34,808 nt of DNA from Verrucomicrobiota bacterium (lineage in GTDB: Bacteria; Verrucomicrobiota; Verrucomicrobiia; Opitutales; Opitutaceae): NCBI GenBank assembly GCA_023447015.1, contig JAEXPG010000059.1:1-34808 (forward strand). The letters run 5' to 3'. Below, piece after piece: positions 7,902-15,270 of the stretch (position 1 is the stretch's first letter; each line of letters opens with the position of its first letter). The position numbers and the translations under genes are program-made. The notes beneath the pieces were generated by a model. The model made no database searches and was not told the origin of the DNA. It saw only the letters and a program-made list of their open reading frames with translations.

Positions 7902-9436
7902 ACCTCCCGCCGATCGGCACCGGCGTCCATCTGGACATCCGCATCCTCCTGGTCGAGGACGTGCCGGTCATCGCCCGGATCGTGACGCAGATGCTGAAGA
8001 CGTCGCAGCACTGCCGGTATCACATCGAGTGGCGCAAGACCCTGGCCGACACCCTTGAGATCCTCGGCACTCAGGACTTCGACACGGTGCTGCTCGACCT
8101 CAATCTTCCTGACAGCGACGAGTTGGACACGCTTGCCCGCGTGCTCGAGGTCGCCCGGGGGGTGCCGGTGGTGGTGCTGACGGCCACCGAAGACGAGCAC
8201 ATCGGCCTCAAGTCGGTGCAGTCGGGCGCGCAGGATTATCTGGTGAAGGGTCAGTGCAGCGCCCCGGAGCTCGACCGATCGATCGTCTACAGCATCGAGC
8301 GCCATCGCCTCCAGCACGCGCTCCGGCAACTGGCGGTGCTCGACGAGTTGACCGGGCTCTACAATCGCCGCGGCTTCAACACGCTCAACCCCGAGCTGAT
8401 GCAGCAACTGCGCGGCGGGACCGCCAACGGCTATATCGCGTGCTTCGATCTCGACCGGTTCAAGCAGATCAACGACACGCTGGGCCATGCCTGTGGCGAC
8501 GCGGCGTTGGTGGAGTTCGCGACCCTGCTGCGCAGCGCTTTCCGGAAGCAGGGGTTGTTCGCGCGCCTGGGCGGCGACGAGTTTCTCGCGATGGGCATCG
8601 AGACGCACCCTGGCGCCGCCCTGGAGGCGCTGGACGTACTGGAGCAGCAGCTCGCGGCGAGGAACGACTCCGGCTCGTCGCCGTTCCGCCTCCAGACCAG
8701 TGCGGGCCTGCTCCTCCTCGGTCCCGACGAACGACGATCGCTCGATGAGCTGCTCGCGGCGGCCGATGCCGCACTCTATCGCAACAAGGAGGCGCGCCGG
8801 GCCGGCCGGCCCGTGGCGTTGCCGAGCTCTCCGCAACGAGATGAGGGACCGGCCCCGGTGCGGCGGTTCCACCAGCCTTGGGAGGAGATCGGCCACCGGC
8901 TCCGGATGGCGTGCGAGGTGTTCGATCCCGGACTCTCCAGCCATCATCAGCGGGTCGGCGAGACCGCGGCGGAGATCGCCAAGGGACTCGGTCTTCCGTC
9001 CGAGCAGGTCGAGCGGATCCGCATCGCGGCGAGCATCCACGACATCGGCAAGATCGGCGTGCCGCGGAAAGTGCTACACTGGCGGGGGCAGCTCGGACAC
9101 AAGATGCTCGCCATCGTCCGCGCCCATACCGAGATCGGGTATCGCGTGCTTGAGGGCAGCGAGTGGCCGGAGATCCGCACCGCCGCAGAGGTGGCGTTGT
9201 GCCACCACGAGCGGTGGGATGGGGGAGGCTATCCGCGCGGCCTGTGGGGCGAGGCGATTCCGCTCGAGGCGAGGATTGTCGCCGTCGCCGATGTGTTCGA
9301 TGCGATGCGGTCGGAGCGTGCCTACAAGGAGGCGTGGACCGACGAACGGGTGATCGCGGAGATGACGAGCGTCCGCGGAACCCATTTCGATCCGGCGGTC
9401 TTCGACGTGTTTCTCTCCCTCATGGAGAGAAAGTAA
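7898..9436 (+). CDS. Response regulator with REC, GGDEF and HD-GYP domains (cyclic-di-GMP turnover)
   Basis: This 512-aa cytoplasmic protein combines a receiver with both enzymes of c-di-GMP metabolism. The REC domain (~14-135) has its phospho-acceptor at Asp67 and a Lys near residue 115. The GGDEF diguanylate cyclase domain (~150-300) keeps the intact GGDEF signature at 225-229. The RxxD inhibitory site expected five residues upstream reads RKQG, so product inhibition may be lost. The HD-GYP phosphodiesterase domain (~330-510) keeps His381-Asp382, a second HHE region near 435 and Gly-Tyr-Pro at 444-446. Both active sites look competent. The gene starts inside the secretin stop (ATGA), so it belongs to the secretion operon. 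No histidine kinase is in the window. Which activity dominates cannot be told from sequence. Confidence 0.93.
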   Translation: MNLPPIGTGVHLDIRILLVEDVPVIARIVTQMLKTSQHCRYHIEWRKTLADTLEILGTQDFDTVLLDLNLPDSDELDTLARVLEVARGVPVVVLTATEDEHIGLKSVQSGAQDYLVKGQCSAPELDRSIVYSIERHRLQHALRQLAVLDELTGLYNRRGFNTLNPELMQQLRGGTANGYIACFDLDRFKQINDTLGHACGDAALVEFATLLRSAFRKQGLFARLGGDEFLAMGIETHPGAALEALDVLEQQLAARNDSGSSPFRLQTSAGLLLLGPDERRSLDELLAAADAALYRNKEARRAGRPVALPSSPQRDEGPAPVRRFHQPWEEIGHRLRMACEVFDPGLSSHHQRVGETAAEIAKGLGLPSEQVERIRIAASIHDIGKIGVPRKVLHWRGQLGHKMLAIVRAHTEIGYRVLEGSEWPEIRTAAEVALCHHERWDGGGYPRGLWGEAIPLEARIVAVADVFDAMRSERAYKEAWTDERVIAEMTSVRGTHFDPAVFDVFLSLMERK

Positions 9437-9649
9437 GGCCTACCGCGGCCGCCGTGCAGGCGCAGAGGCGCGAAGCGGCCCGCACCCGCGCCGTTGGCGG
9501 ATGCGGCTACGCCAGTCCGGTTTCGGTGGTACGGCCGAAGCAAGGGACGCCCACCCCGGAGCGTTCAACGCTGCGGTTGAGGCAAGGCACAAACCCGCCT
9601 TTTGCGCCGGTGTCACCGACCTGTGGCGACAGCCTCGGCCTCTGGACAA

Positions 9650-9810
9650 ACAAAGGCCCCGGTCCCGCTACCCCAGGACCGGGGCTGTTCTGCGATCCAC
9701 CGTTTTGTGGATGAGAGCCGGTGTTCACTCACAACACCGTCTCTCAATACTGCAAAATGGGGGTCTGAATTTGCCCGACATCCCGTTCGGCTAAGCCGGC
9801 TGGGGCATCG
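9650..9810 (-). ncRNA. Candidate structured small RNA ending in a terminator
   Basis: Four stem-loops lie side by side. One, at 9782-9805, has CCC/GGG outer pairs and a CGGC/GCCG inner stem. The strongest, at 9713-9745, pairs GAGAG with CTCTC, has a single mismatch, then two C-G pairs and GTGTT with AACAC, giving 12 bp with a 7-nt loop. A 6-bp hairpin (ATCCAC/GTGGAT) directly abuts it at 9695-9712. A perfect 10-bp terminator hairpin follows at 9656-9685. Only the minus strand has a U-rich run after the terminator (TTTGTTTG), so transcription would run leftward, towards the HD-GYP gene end. No open reading frame of note shares the segment. The 5' end is unknown; a TATACC-like -10 is near 9825. 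I could not match it to 6S, SRP, RNase P, tmRNA or a c-di-GMP riboswitch. Confidence 0.35.
9656..9685 (-). terminator. Rho-independent terminator, minus strand
   Basis: A perfect 10-bp inverted repeat (GCCCCGGTCC / GGACCGGGGC) has a 10-nt loop. On the minus strand it is followed at once by CTTTGTTTG; on the plus strand the following bases are not U-rich. It therefore points away from the sigma-54 activator and cannot easily serve the HD-GYP operon that ends 220 bp to the left. Its stem shares GCCCCGGTC with the terminator at 14534-14557. Confidence 0.65.
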
Positions 9811-9838
9811 AGGCGGCAAGAGGGTATAGAAGCGCGCG

Positions 9839-9865
9839 ATTTGCAGCCACGCACACATTGCAAAT
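9839..9865. promoter_or_regulatory. Inverted repeat ATTTGCA-N13-TGCAAAT
   Basis: Perfect 7-bp arms at 9839-9845 and 9859-9865 are separated by 13 bp, in an AT-rich patch of an otherwise GC-rich gap. It lies about 210 bp upstream of the sigma-54 activator and just upstream of the minus-strand RNA candidate. It could be a regulator binding site for either; no binding protein can be named. Confidence 0.3.
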
Positions 9866-10072
9866 TCCGCTGCATTTTTTGTGGAGCGCGGCGCGACAGC
9901 TTGAGCGAGGCGTGCCGACGTTGGGGTGCACAGGAGAGGCCAGTTGACGGTCTTTGCGGTTGGCCTTCGGGCTCCAATCGAAGCGCCCGATCTGTGGATC
10001 GATGCAGTCGTTCACCGGGGTGTGTCAGAATTTCCCATTGACCCGTTTTTCCCCGGCGACGTTCATCGGCGC

Positions 10073-11542
10073 ATGATACCGTCGGTGCTGATCGTAGATG
10101 ACGAAAAGCACACCCGCGAGGGGCTGCTGCTGGCTTTCGAGGACAACTATGACGTCTCGGTCGCGAGCAGCGCCGACGAGGCGTTCAACCTCCTGGATGC
10201 CCACGAGTTCGACGTGATCATCACGGATCTGCGCATGCCCGGGAAGTCCGGGCTGAAGGTGATCGACAAGGCGCTGACGCTTCCGAACCGGCCAGTGGTC
10301 ATCATGATGACGGCCTACGGCAACATCGATTCGGCGGTCGAGGCGATGAAGCGCGGGGCTTTCGATTTTCTCACCAAGCCGGTCAACCTCGAGAAGCTCG
10401 AGATCATCGTCCAGCGCGCGCTGAAGTCCCGGACGTTGGAGGTGGAGGTGAAGCAGCTCCACGAGCGGCTCGACAAGAAATTCAGCTTCGAGGGAATCGT
10501 CGGTCATTCCGCCCGCCTCAACGAGGTGATCGAGCGCGTGAAGCTCGTGGCCCCGTCGCGGGCGACCGTGCTGATCGAAGGGGAGACCGGCACGGGCAAG
10601 GAGCTGATCGCGCAGGCCATCCATCAGGCCAGCTCCCGCGCGCGGGCCCCCTTTCTGGCGGTCCACTGCGCGGCGTTGCCCTCCACGCTGCTGGAGAGCG
10701 AATTGTTCGGCCATGAGAAGGGGGCGTTCACCGGGGCGAACGAGCGGCGAGTGGGTCGTTTCGAGTCAGCCGACGGCGGCACGATCTTCCTCGACGAGAT
10801 CGGCGAGGTGAGCCCGTCGACACAGGTGAAGCTCCTGCGCTTCTTGGAGACACGCTCAGTCGAGCGCATTGGCAGCCAGAAACCCGTGCAGCTCGACGTG
10901 CGGCTGGTCGCGGCGACGAACCGCAATCTCGAGCAGATGGTCGCGCAGGGGACGTTCCGCGAGGACCTGTTTTTTCGCCTGAATGTCGTCCGTATCGCCA
11001 CCCCGCCGTTGCGGGACCGCGGTGAGGACATCCCGGTTCTGCTGCGGCATTTCATCGCTGAGTTCAGCAAGGAGAACAACACGCCGCCGCTGACGATCGA
11101 GCCAGGGGCACTCAAACACCTCGTCGCCTATGCCTGGCCGGGCAACATCCGCGAACTCCGCAATTTCGCGGAGAACGCCGTGGTGCTGCGCCGGGGCGGG
11201 CGACTCACGGAGTTCGATCTCGAGCCGAAGTTCCGCGGCGAGGTGCCGTTGCCGCCGATAACGCGCCCGATGGGCTCCGGCGACGCGAACGGCTTTGTGG
11301 CGGCCGTGGCAGCGCAAACCGTCTCAGGGCCGGCGATCCCGACGAACGGCGCCAGCGGCGCGAGCTCGACCATCCCCCCTCCGTTGTCGGTGGAAGAAAA
11401 CGAGAAACGGCTGCTGCGTCAGGCGCTGATGGAGGCGCGCGGCAACCGGACGCAGGCCGCCAAACTCATGGGCATCAGCCGGCGAACCTTGCACCGCAAG
11501 ATCGCGCAGTGGCCGGAGCTCGATGTGACCGACCGCGGTTGA
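10073..11542 (+). CDS. NtrC-family sigma-54-dependent response regulator
   Basis: This 489-aa cytoplasmic transcription activator has three parts. The receiver domain (~1-120) has phospho-acceptor Asp52 (ITDLRMPG) and a conserved Lys in FLTKP. The AAA+ sigma-54 interaction domain (~145-375) has Walker A GETGTGKE at 170-177 and the sigma-54 contact loop GAFTGA at 217-222. The Fis-type helix-turn-helix lies at the C terminus (~445-485; NRTQAAKLMGISRRTLHRK). A Pro/Gly/Ala/Ser-rich linker joins the last two. ATG 10073 is chosen because VLIVDDE follows within a few residues; the frame stays open to 9926 without domain content. No cognate kinase is adjacent, so it is an orphan here. Its target promoters are not visible; the secretion operon upstream is one possibility, but that is speculation. 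Confidence 0.92.
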   Translation: MIPSVLIVDDEKHTREGLLLAFEDNYDVSVASSADEAFNLLDAHEFDVIITDLRMPGKSGLKVIDKALTLPNRPVVIMMTAYGNIDSAVEAMKRGAFDFLTKPVNLEKLEIIVQRALKSRTLEVEVKQLHERLDKKFSFEGIVGHSARLNEVIERVKLVAPSRATVLIEGETGTGKELIAQAIHQASSRARAPFLAVHCAALPSTLLESELFGHEKGAFTGANERRVGRFESADGGTIFLDEIGEVSPSTQVKLLRFLETRSVERIGSQKPVQLDVRLVAATNRNLEQMVAQGTFREDLFFRLNVVRIATPPLRDRGEDIPVLLRHFIAEFSKENNTPPLTIEPGALKHLVAYAWPGNIRELRNFAENAVVLRRGGRLTEFDLEPKFRGEVPLPPITRPMGSGDANGFVAAVAAQTVSGPAIPTNGASGASSTIPPPLSVEENEKRLLRQALMEARGNRTQAAKLMGISRRTLHRKIAQWPELDVTDRG

Positions 11543-11627
11543 CCGGCGGCCGGAGGGCGCCCGGGCCGCTCAGGGAAGGTTGTTCTCGACGGTTGCGGTT
11601 GGTCGGGCGATCCGAGGGAATCCCGGC

Positions 11628-12191
11628 ATGCCCGAGAACCGCGCCCACGACAGCCATGGCAAAGCCGCGGCCAAGGAGGTTCCGGTGCTGCCGGCGCCGC
11701 CCGCGGGCTATGAACAGCGGATGCCTCGTCAGCCGGAAGCGACCGCGCTGGTCTCGATCGGGCCCGATGTCTTCGGTCGTGAGCAGCGCCTGATTCCCGA
11801 GGCCGCGCGGGCGTGGGCCGAGATGCGCGACGATGCGGCACTCGACGGTGTGCAGTTGCTCCTGCTCTCGGGGTTTCGCAGTGTGGCGCGGCAGAGGGAG
11901 ATCGTGGGCAGGAAGTTGGCGGCGGGAGTGGCGTGGACCGAGATTCTGCGGGTAAGTGCCTACCCCGGACACAGCGAGCATCACACCGGGCGAGCGGTCG
12001 ACATCGGGTCGCCCGACGGCGAGCACCTGAACGAAGGCTTCGAGACCACGCGCGAGTTCCGCTGGCTGGAGACCCATGCGTGGCGCTTCGGATTCAGCCT
12101 AAGTTATCCACGGAACGGTGATACGGGAGTCGTCTACGAACCATGGCACTGGTTGTGGCGGCCGGAGTTGCGGCGGACGAGCCCCGGATGA
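11628..12191 (+). CDS. M15-family D-alanyl-D-alanine carboxypeptidase (VanY-like)
   Basis: This 187-aa zinc peptidase of the VanY/M15B family would cleave the terminal D-Ala of peptidoglycan stem peptides. Visible motifs are SGFRS near residue 82, the zinc-ligand motif SEHHTGRAVD with His118 and Asp125, and EPWHW with the third ligand His174. No signal peptide or membrane helix is present in the first 40 residues, which are Pro/Ala/Glu-rich. Secretion is therefore unexplained and the protein may act in the cytoplasm, for example on recycled muropeptides. ATG 11628 has GAGGGA about 8 nt upstream. A TTG at 11580 in the same frame has its purine run too close to the codon. The gene lies 85 nt after the sigma-54 activator on the same strand. 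Confidence 0.85.
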   Translation: MPENRAHDSHGKAAAKEVPVLPAPPAGYEQRMPRQPEATALVSIGPDVFGREQRLIPEAARAWAEMRDDAALDGVQLLLLSGFRSVARQREIVGRKLAAGVAWTEILRVSAYPGHSEHHTGRAVDIGSPDGEHLNEGFETTREFRWLETHAWRFGFSLSYPRNGDTGVVYEPWHWLWRPELRRTSPG

Positions 12192-12247
12192 CGTAGCGGC
12201 GATTGAGCCCTTCGGGGGGCTATAGCCCGCCGTTTTGGGCGAACAGG

Positions 12248-12886
12248 TCAAGCGCTGGCGGTGACCGGCGGCGGCCGCATGAGGCGCAGGCCGAGCACCA
12301 GGCAGCCCAGCGCATGGATCAAGATGCCGGCGATGGCCGATGCGGTGGAAAGGTGGATGCCGTAGATCAGCGCACCGGCGAAAACCAGGACACCGGCGCT
12401 CTTGGGAAACGCGCGGGAGCGGACGAGCGTGAAGCAGAAGAGCAGGGTGCCCGCGAAGATCGTGAGTGTCGCACCAAGCCTGAACCATCCGACCAACGCG
12501 GAGTCACGAATCAGCCCGTCGCGGAGAAGCACCACCGCAGCGGGATGGCGGGCGATCAGCGGGTAGAGGAATATCTCCCAGGTGACCTTGCAGGCCTGGA
12601 GCAAGTAGGCCGCCTCGAGAAAGAGGAAGCCCATGAAACCGGGCACCCCGGAGGTATCCCAAAGTCGGCTGTAGACTCCGGCGAAGCCCGCAGCCGACAG
12701 CACCACGCCGGCAAAGGCGCTGGAGGCGATCCAGCTCCAGTGGGGGCTGCGGACCAGCTGGGAGAAGTCGCTGGACATCCGGTCCATCGGCAGCAGAGCG
12801 GGAAACGCGGCGGCGTAGGCGGCGAGCAGCAATGATCCGGAGATTAGGGCGAACGCGGCAGTTCGCTGTATGGAAATCAGTGTCAT
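12248..12886 (-). CDS. Hypothetical multi-pass membrane protein
   Basis: This 212-aa protein has about six hydrophobic helices, at roughly residues 8-30, 47-72, 80-112, 138-160 and 168-208 (the last holding two). I do not recognise the family; a DUF4386-like assignment crossed my mind but I cannot support it. ATG 12886 is used because the membrane segments begin right after it. The frame stays open to 13084, but that 66-residue extension is Pro/Arg-rich and unlike the rest. The gene converges on the M15 peptidase gene, with 56 nt between the two stops. No clear ribosome binding site is visible. Confidence 0.6.
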   Translation of the reverse strand: MTLISIQRTAAFALISGSLLLAAYAAAFPALLPMDRMSSDFSQLVRSPHWSWIASSAFAGVVLSAAGFAGVYSRLWDTSGVPGFMGFLFLEAAYLLQACKVTWEIFLYPLIARHPAAVVLLRDGLIRDSALVGWFRLGATLTIFAGTLLFCFTLVRSRAFPKSAGVLVFAGALIYGIHLSTASAIAGILIHALGCLVLGLRLMRPPPVTASA

Positions 12887-13071
12887 GGATACTATCGGAA
12901 CGGCACATCCGGGATGATTTCGAGGGGACTTCGTTGTGATGGCAGTCTGGGGCGGTCGTGCCAGCCTAGTGGCAATTGAGCCAGCAAGAGGAGCGAGACC
13001 CCCACGCCCCGGCTGTCGGGGCCCGAGGACGTCGAGACCGCACATGGTCCGGCGCGAGTCGGGGAAAAGAA

Positions 13072-13097
13072 AAGCCCGCGGCATCGGCCGCGGGCTT
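13072..13097 (-). terminator. Rho-independent terminator downstream of the coiled-coil membrane protein gene
   Basis: An 11-bp stem (AAGCCCGCGGC with GCCGCGGGCTT, loop ATCG) is followed on the minus strand by a U-rich run (TTTTCTTTTC). It lies 22 nt beyond the stop of the minus-strand gene at 13120 and supports that strand as the coding one. Confidence 0.85.
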
Positions 13098-13119
13098 GGG
13101 AGAACCGGTTGAACGAGGA

Positions 13120-14097
13120 TCAGTTGCCCGGCGTCGCGGCCGGGGCGGTCTCGGGCGTGGGCATGTTGGCCTTCACGTTGTCGAGGCGCTGCTGGAGCTT
13201 CTTCATATCGTCGGCGATCTTCGCCTCGACCTTCTCGCGCTCGTTGCTGTTGACGATCGAGCCCTTGCCCACGTCCTGGACGACGTGCGCGGGGAGCATC
13301 AGGATCCGGCCGAGCAAGGACTCGCTCTTCATCTGCGAGAGGTAGAGCGCGGTGATCTGCTGCGAGATGCGCATCGACTCCTGGGCGATCGAGGTGGACT
13401 CGAGGAGGTTGTTGTTGAGCTTCTGCTTTTGCGCGAGCTCCGAGGTCAGGACGCCGGCGATCTGGTCGGAGATGCGCTGGCCGTAGCTGGCGACGCTCTC
13501 CTTGGTGAGATTCGTGTCCTTCGACATCTGCTCGAGGATAGGCTGGATCTTGCCCGCCATGCGGCCGGCGACTTCGTCGACCTGCTTGTTGCGCTGTTCC
13601 TCGGCTTCCTTCGGGTCCTTCGGAATCGGCATGCCGTAGGGCTGGATCTGGTCGGCAAGGGCCTTGGCGAGGACCATGACCTTCTCATCGTTGAGCTTCG
13701 CCAGCTCGTCGTCGGTCATGAAGAGGCCGCCCTTACGGTTGTCGACCGAGTCCTTGAGGAGGGTGTAGGTCGCCTCCATCTGGGCCTTGAGGGCGTCGTT
13801 GGACTCCTTGATCCGCTGCTCGGTCGAGGAGCGGAGCTCCGCGAGCTGGCGCTCGTTCTGGGCGGTCATGTTGGCGACGACCTTGTTGCCCAGCCAGACG
13901 AGCGCCCCGATGGTGATGACGGCGGTGAAGAAGATCGCCGGGATTTGTGCTTTGAAGCTATTCCACATGGAAGGATTGGATTGGTGCGCAGCACCGAGGC
14001 TGGAGTTCTCGCGGCGCTGGGCAACATTGCTTTGCGCAGGCGCAGCCGGCTTCTGGGGATTGTGCGGATTGTTGGAGGGAGGGGTATTTGTGTTCAC
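13120..14097 (-). CDS. Hypothetical membrane-anchored coiled-coil protein
   Basis: This 325-aa protein has a disordered Asn/Pro/Gln-rich N terminus (~1-42), one membrane helix (~50-70; IPAIFFTAVITIGALVWLG), and a long charged helical region rich in Glu/Gln/Lys/Asn (~75-300) that should form coiled coils. The tail is Pro/Ala-rich. I do not recognise a family. The topology suggests a periplasmic stalk anchored in the inner membrane. The annotated start is GTG 14097; an internal ATG at 13968 sits just before the membrane helix and is an alternative. The opposite strand is also open across this gene, but its composition (Leu/Val/Arg/Asp/Gly runs) is that of an antisense shadow, and the terminator at 13072-13097 supports the minus strand. 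It is divergent from the 97-aa gene at 14145. Confidence 0.7.
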   Translation of the reverse strand: MNTNTPPSNNPHNPQKPAAPAQSNVAQRRENSSLGAAHQSNPSMWNSFKAQIPAIFFTAVITIGALVWLGNKVVANMTAQNERQLAELRSSTEQRIKESNDALKAQMEATYTLLKDSVDNRKGGLFMTDDELAKLNDEKVMVLAKALADQIQPYGMPIPKDPKEAEEQRNKQVDEVAGRMAGKIQPILEQMSKDTNLTKESVASYGQRISDQIAGVLTSELAQKQKLNNNLLESTSIAQESMRISQQITALYLSQMKSESLLGRILMLPAHVVQDVGKGSIVNSNEREKVEAKIADDMKKLQQRLDNVKANMPTPETAPAATPGN

Positions 14098-14144
14098 GGT
14101 AAGTTTGTTTGCCTTGGACCGCGCCGCCCGAGGAAGGTTTCCCG

Positions 14145-14438
14145 ATGAGTCTCAACCGCTACGAGCAGGCCGTCTTCGATTATCTCCAAGCACATCCGGA
14201 GGAATTGCGCCACTGGGAAAACAAAGTGGCGAGCCGCGCGGCACGGGGCACGCTCGTGCCGGCGACCCTCGCTGATGAGCTCCGTGAATACGTCCACGAG
14301 CGGGGAACGCATGTCCAGCCCTTCCGGGACTGGCGGGAACGGGGCGGAGTGCCGCGGACCAGTCTGCTCAATCTAGCGGAATATTTACTCCGGATCTGGG
14401 GTCCTCCGATGCCGAAGCGGCGCACTCCGATAGAGTGA
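14145..14438 (+). CDS. Small conserved-looking hypothetical protein (97 aa)
   Basis: This is a 97-aa soluble protein, rich in Arg, Glu and aromatic residues, with alternating helices and no membrane segment. ATG 14145 has a strong AGGAAGG ribosome binding site 7 nt upstream, one of the clearest in the window. The frame opens at 14109 without such a site. I do not recognise the family. The residues EYLLRIWG near the C terminus look like a structured helix. It is divergent from the coiled-coil membrane protein, with a 47-nt gap that must hold both promoters. Confidence 0.65.
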   Translation: MSLNRYEQAVFDYLQAHPEELRHWENKVASRAARGTLVPATLADELREYVHERGTHVQPFRDWRERGGVPRTSLLNLAEYLLRIWGPPMPKRRTPIE

Positions 14439-14533
14439 TTCCGCGAAGGCCCGCCGTTGGTTTCTCGGTGAGTGTGGATGTATCCGAAGATCCGTACACG
14501 GACACGGATGGGCGTGGGATTGGGAAACAAAAA

Positions 14534-14557
14534 AGCCCCGGTCGTGCGACCGGGGCT
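14534..14557 (-). terminator. Rho-independent terminator of the OmpA/Pal lipoprotein gene
   Basis: A perfect inverted repeat AGCCCCGGTCG / CGACCGGGGCT flanks TG (effectively 10 bp with a 4-nt loop). It is followed on the minus strand by TTTTTTGTTT. It lies 25 nt past the stop of the gene at 14582. Confidence 0.9.
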
Positions 14558-14581
14558 TGCTGGCGGGAAAGGGATTTCAGG

Positions 14582-15142
14582 TTACTGCTTGATGATCACG
14601 ATCTCGACGCGGCGGTCCTTGGACATCTGCTCGGAGGAGGCGTTCTCCTGCGCATCGAGGTCGCCCTTCGAAAGGGGTTCGAGGCGGACGACTTCGACGC
14701 CGAGCTTCTGGAGGTATTCCTTCACGGCGTTGGCGCGACGATCGCCGAGGCCCATGTTGTACTCGGCGGTACCGCGCCAGTCGCAATGACCTTCGAGGAG
14801 GATCTGCTTGTCCTTGTAGTCGGCGGCAATCTTCTTGGAGGCCTGCTCAAGCTTGGCGCGCTCGCTGGGCTTGATCGCGGAGCGGTCGAAATCAAAATAG
14901 ATCGTGGGGAGCGCAGTGCGGTCGAGATTCTCCTCGGCCAAGTGACCTTGGGCTGCCGTGTTCTGTTCAAGGCCGTTGGCGGCATTCGCGCCAAAATCGA
15001 CGCCCTGCTGATTGATGCCGCCGGGCCCCATGCCAGAGACGGTAGAGTCTGGGGAGGGGCGCTTCGGCTTCTTCGGGCAGCCGGCGAGGAGCACGGAGGC
15101 TCCGATGAGGATGAAACAGGCGAGTTTCGAGAGCTTGTTCAT
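14582..15142 (-). CDS. pal: OmpA-family peptidoglycan-associated lipoprotein (Pal-like)
   Basis: This 186-aa outer-membrane lipoprotein binds peptidoglycan and normally works with the Tol system in envelope integrity. Residues 1-22 form a lipoprotein signal with lipobox LLAGC (Cys22 lipidated). A Pro/Gly/Asn/Gln-rich linker follows (~23-75). The OmpA C-terminal domain (~76-184) holds IYFDFDRSAI, LEGHCDWRGTAEYNMGLGDRRA and a basic DRRVEI segment, all hallmark Pal sequences. The Asp and Arg that bind meso-diaminopimelate are present within these motifs. The start is the ATG just before the signal peptide; the frame remains open far upstream as an antisense shadow of the LuxR-type regulator. No tolB or tol genes are next to it here, so the name rests on sequence only. 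Confidence 0.88.
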   Translation of the reverse strand: MNKLSKLACFILIGASVLLAGCPKKPKRPSPDSTVSGMGPGGINQQGVDFGANAANGLEQNTAAQGHLAEENLDRTALPTIYFDFDRSAIKPSERAKLEQASKKIAADYKDKQILLEGHCDWRGTAEYNMGLGDRRANAVKEYLQKLGVEVVRLEPLSKGDLDAQENASSEQMSKDRRVEIVIIKQ

Positions 15143-15270
15143 GGAAAAAGGGGCTTGTCGTTTAGGTGCGCGGTTATCCGTAAAGCGCTCAGCTGGCGCA
15201 AGAAGAATGTCGGGCAGTTGGCGCACCGAGATCGCGAGTCCTGCGCACGGAACGCAGGCGGCAATCAGGC

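Larger units (their letters stand above)
9437..10072. other. 636-bp intergenic region with structured RNA candidate
   Basis: No convincing gene lies here; the open frames are short and low in similarity to anything I know. 9437-9645 is GC-rich and I recognise nothing in it. 9650-9810 contains a cluster of stem-loops and a terminator, listed separately. 9839-9865 contains an inverted repeat. 9870-10072 leads into the sigma-54 activator gene and shows no clear promoter. I looked for the -24/-12 pattern of sigma-54 promoters and did not find a good one. Confidence 0.6.

Noticed and set aside
9847..9862. Possible sigma-54 promoter
   Set aside because: TTGCA is present but the GG of the -24 element is not at the right spacing.
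9437..10072. c-di-GMP riboswitch next to c-di-GMP genes
   Set aside because: The conserved GEMM core sequences are not visible on either strand.
12976..14148. Plus-strand open frame opposite the coiled-coil membrane protein
   Set aside because: Leu/Val/Arg/Asp-rich shadow; minus-strand gene has a membrane helix, coiled coil and terminator.
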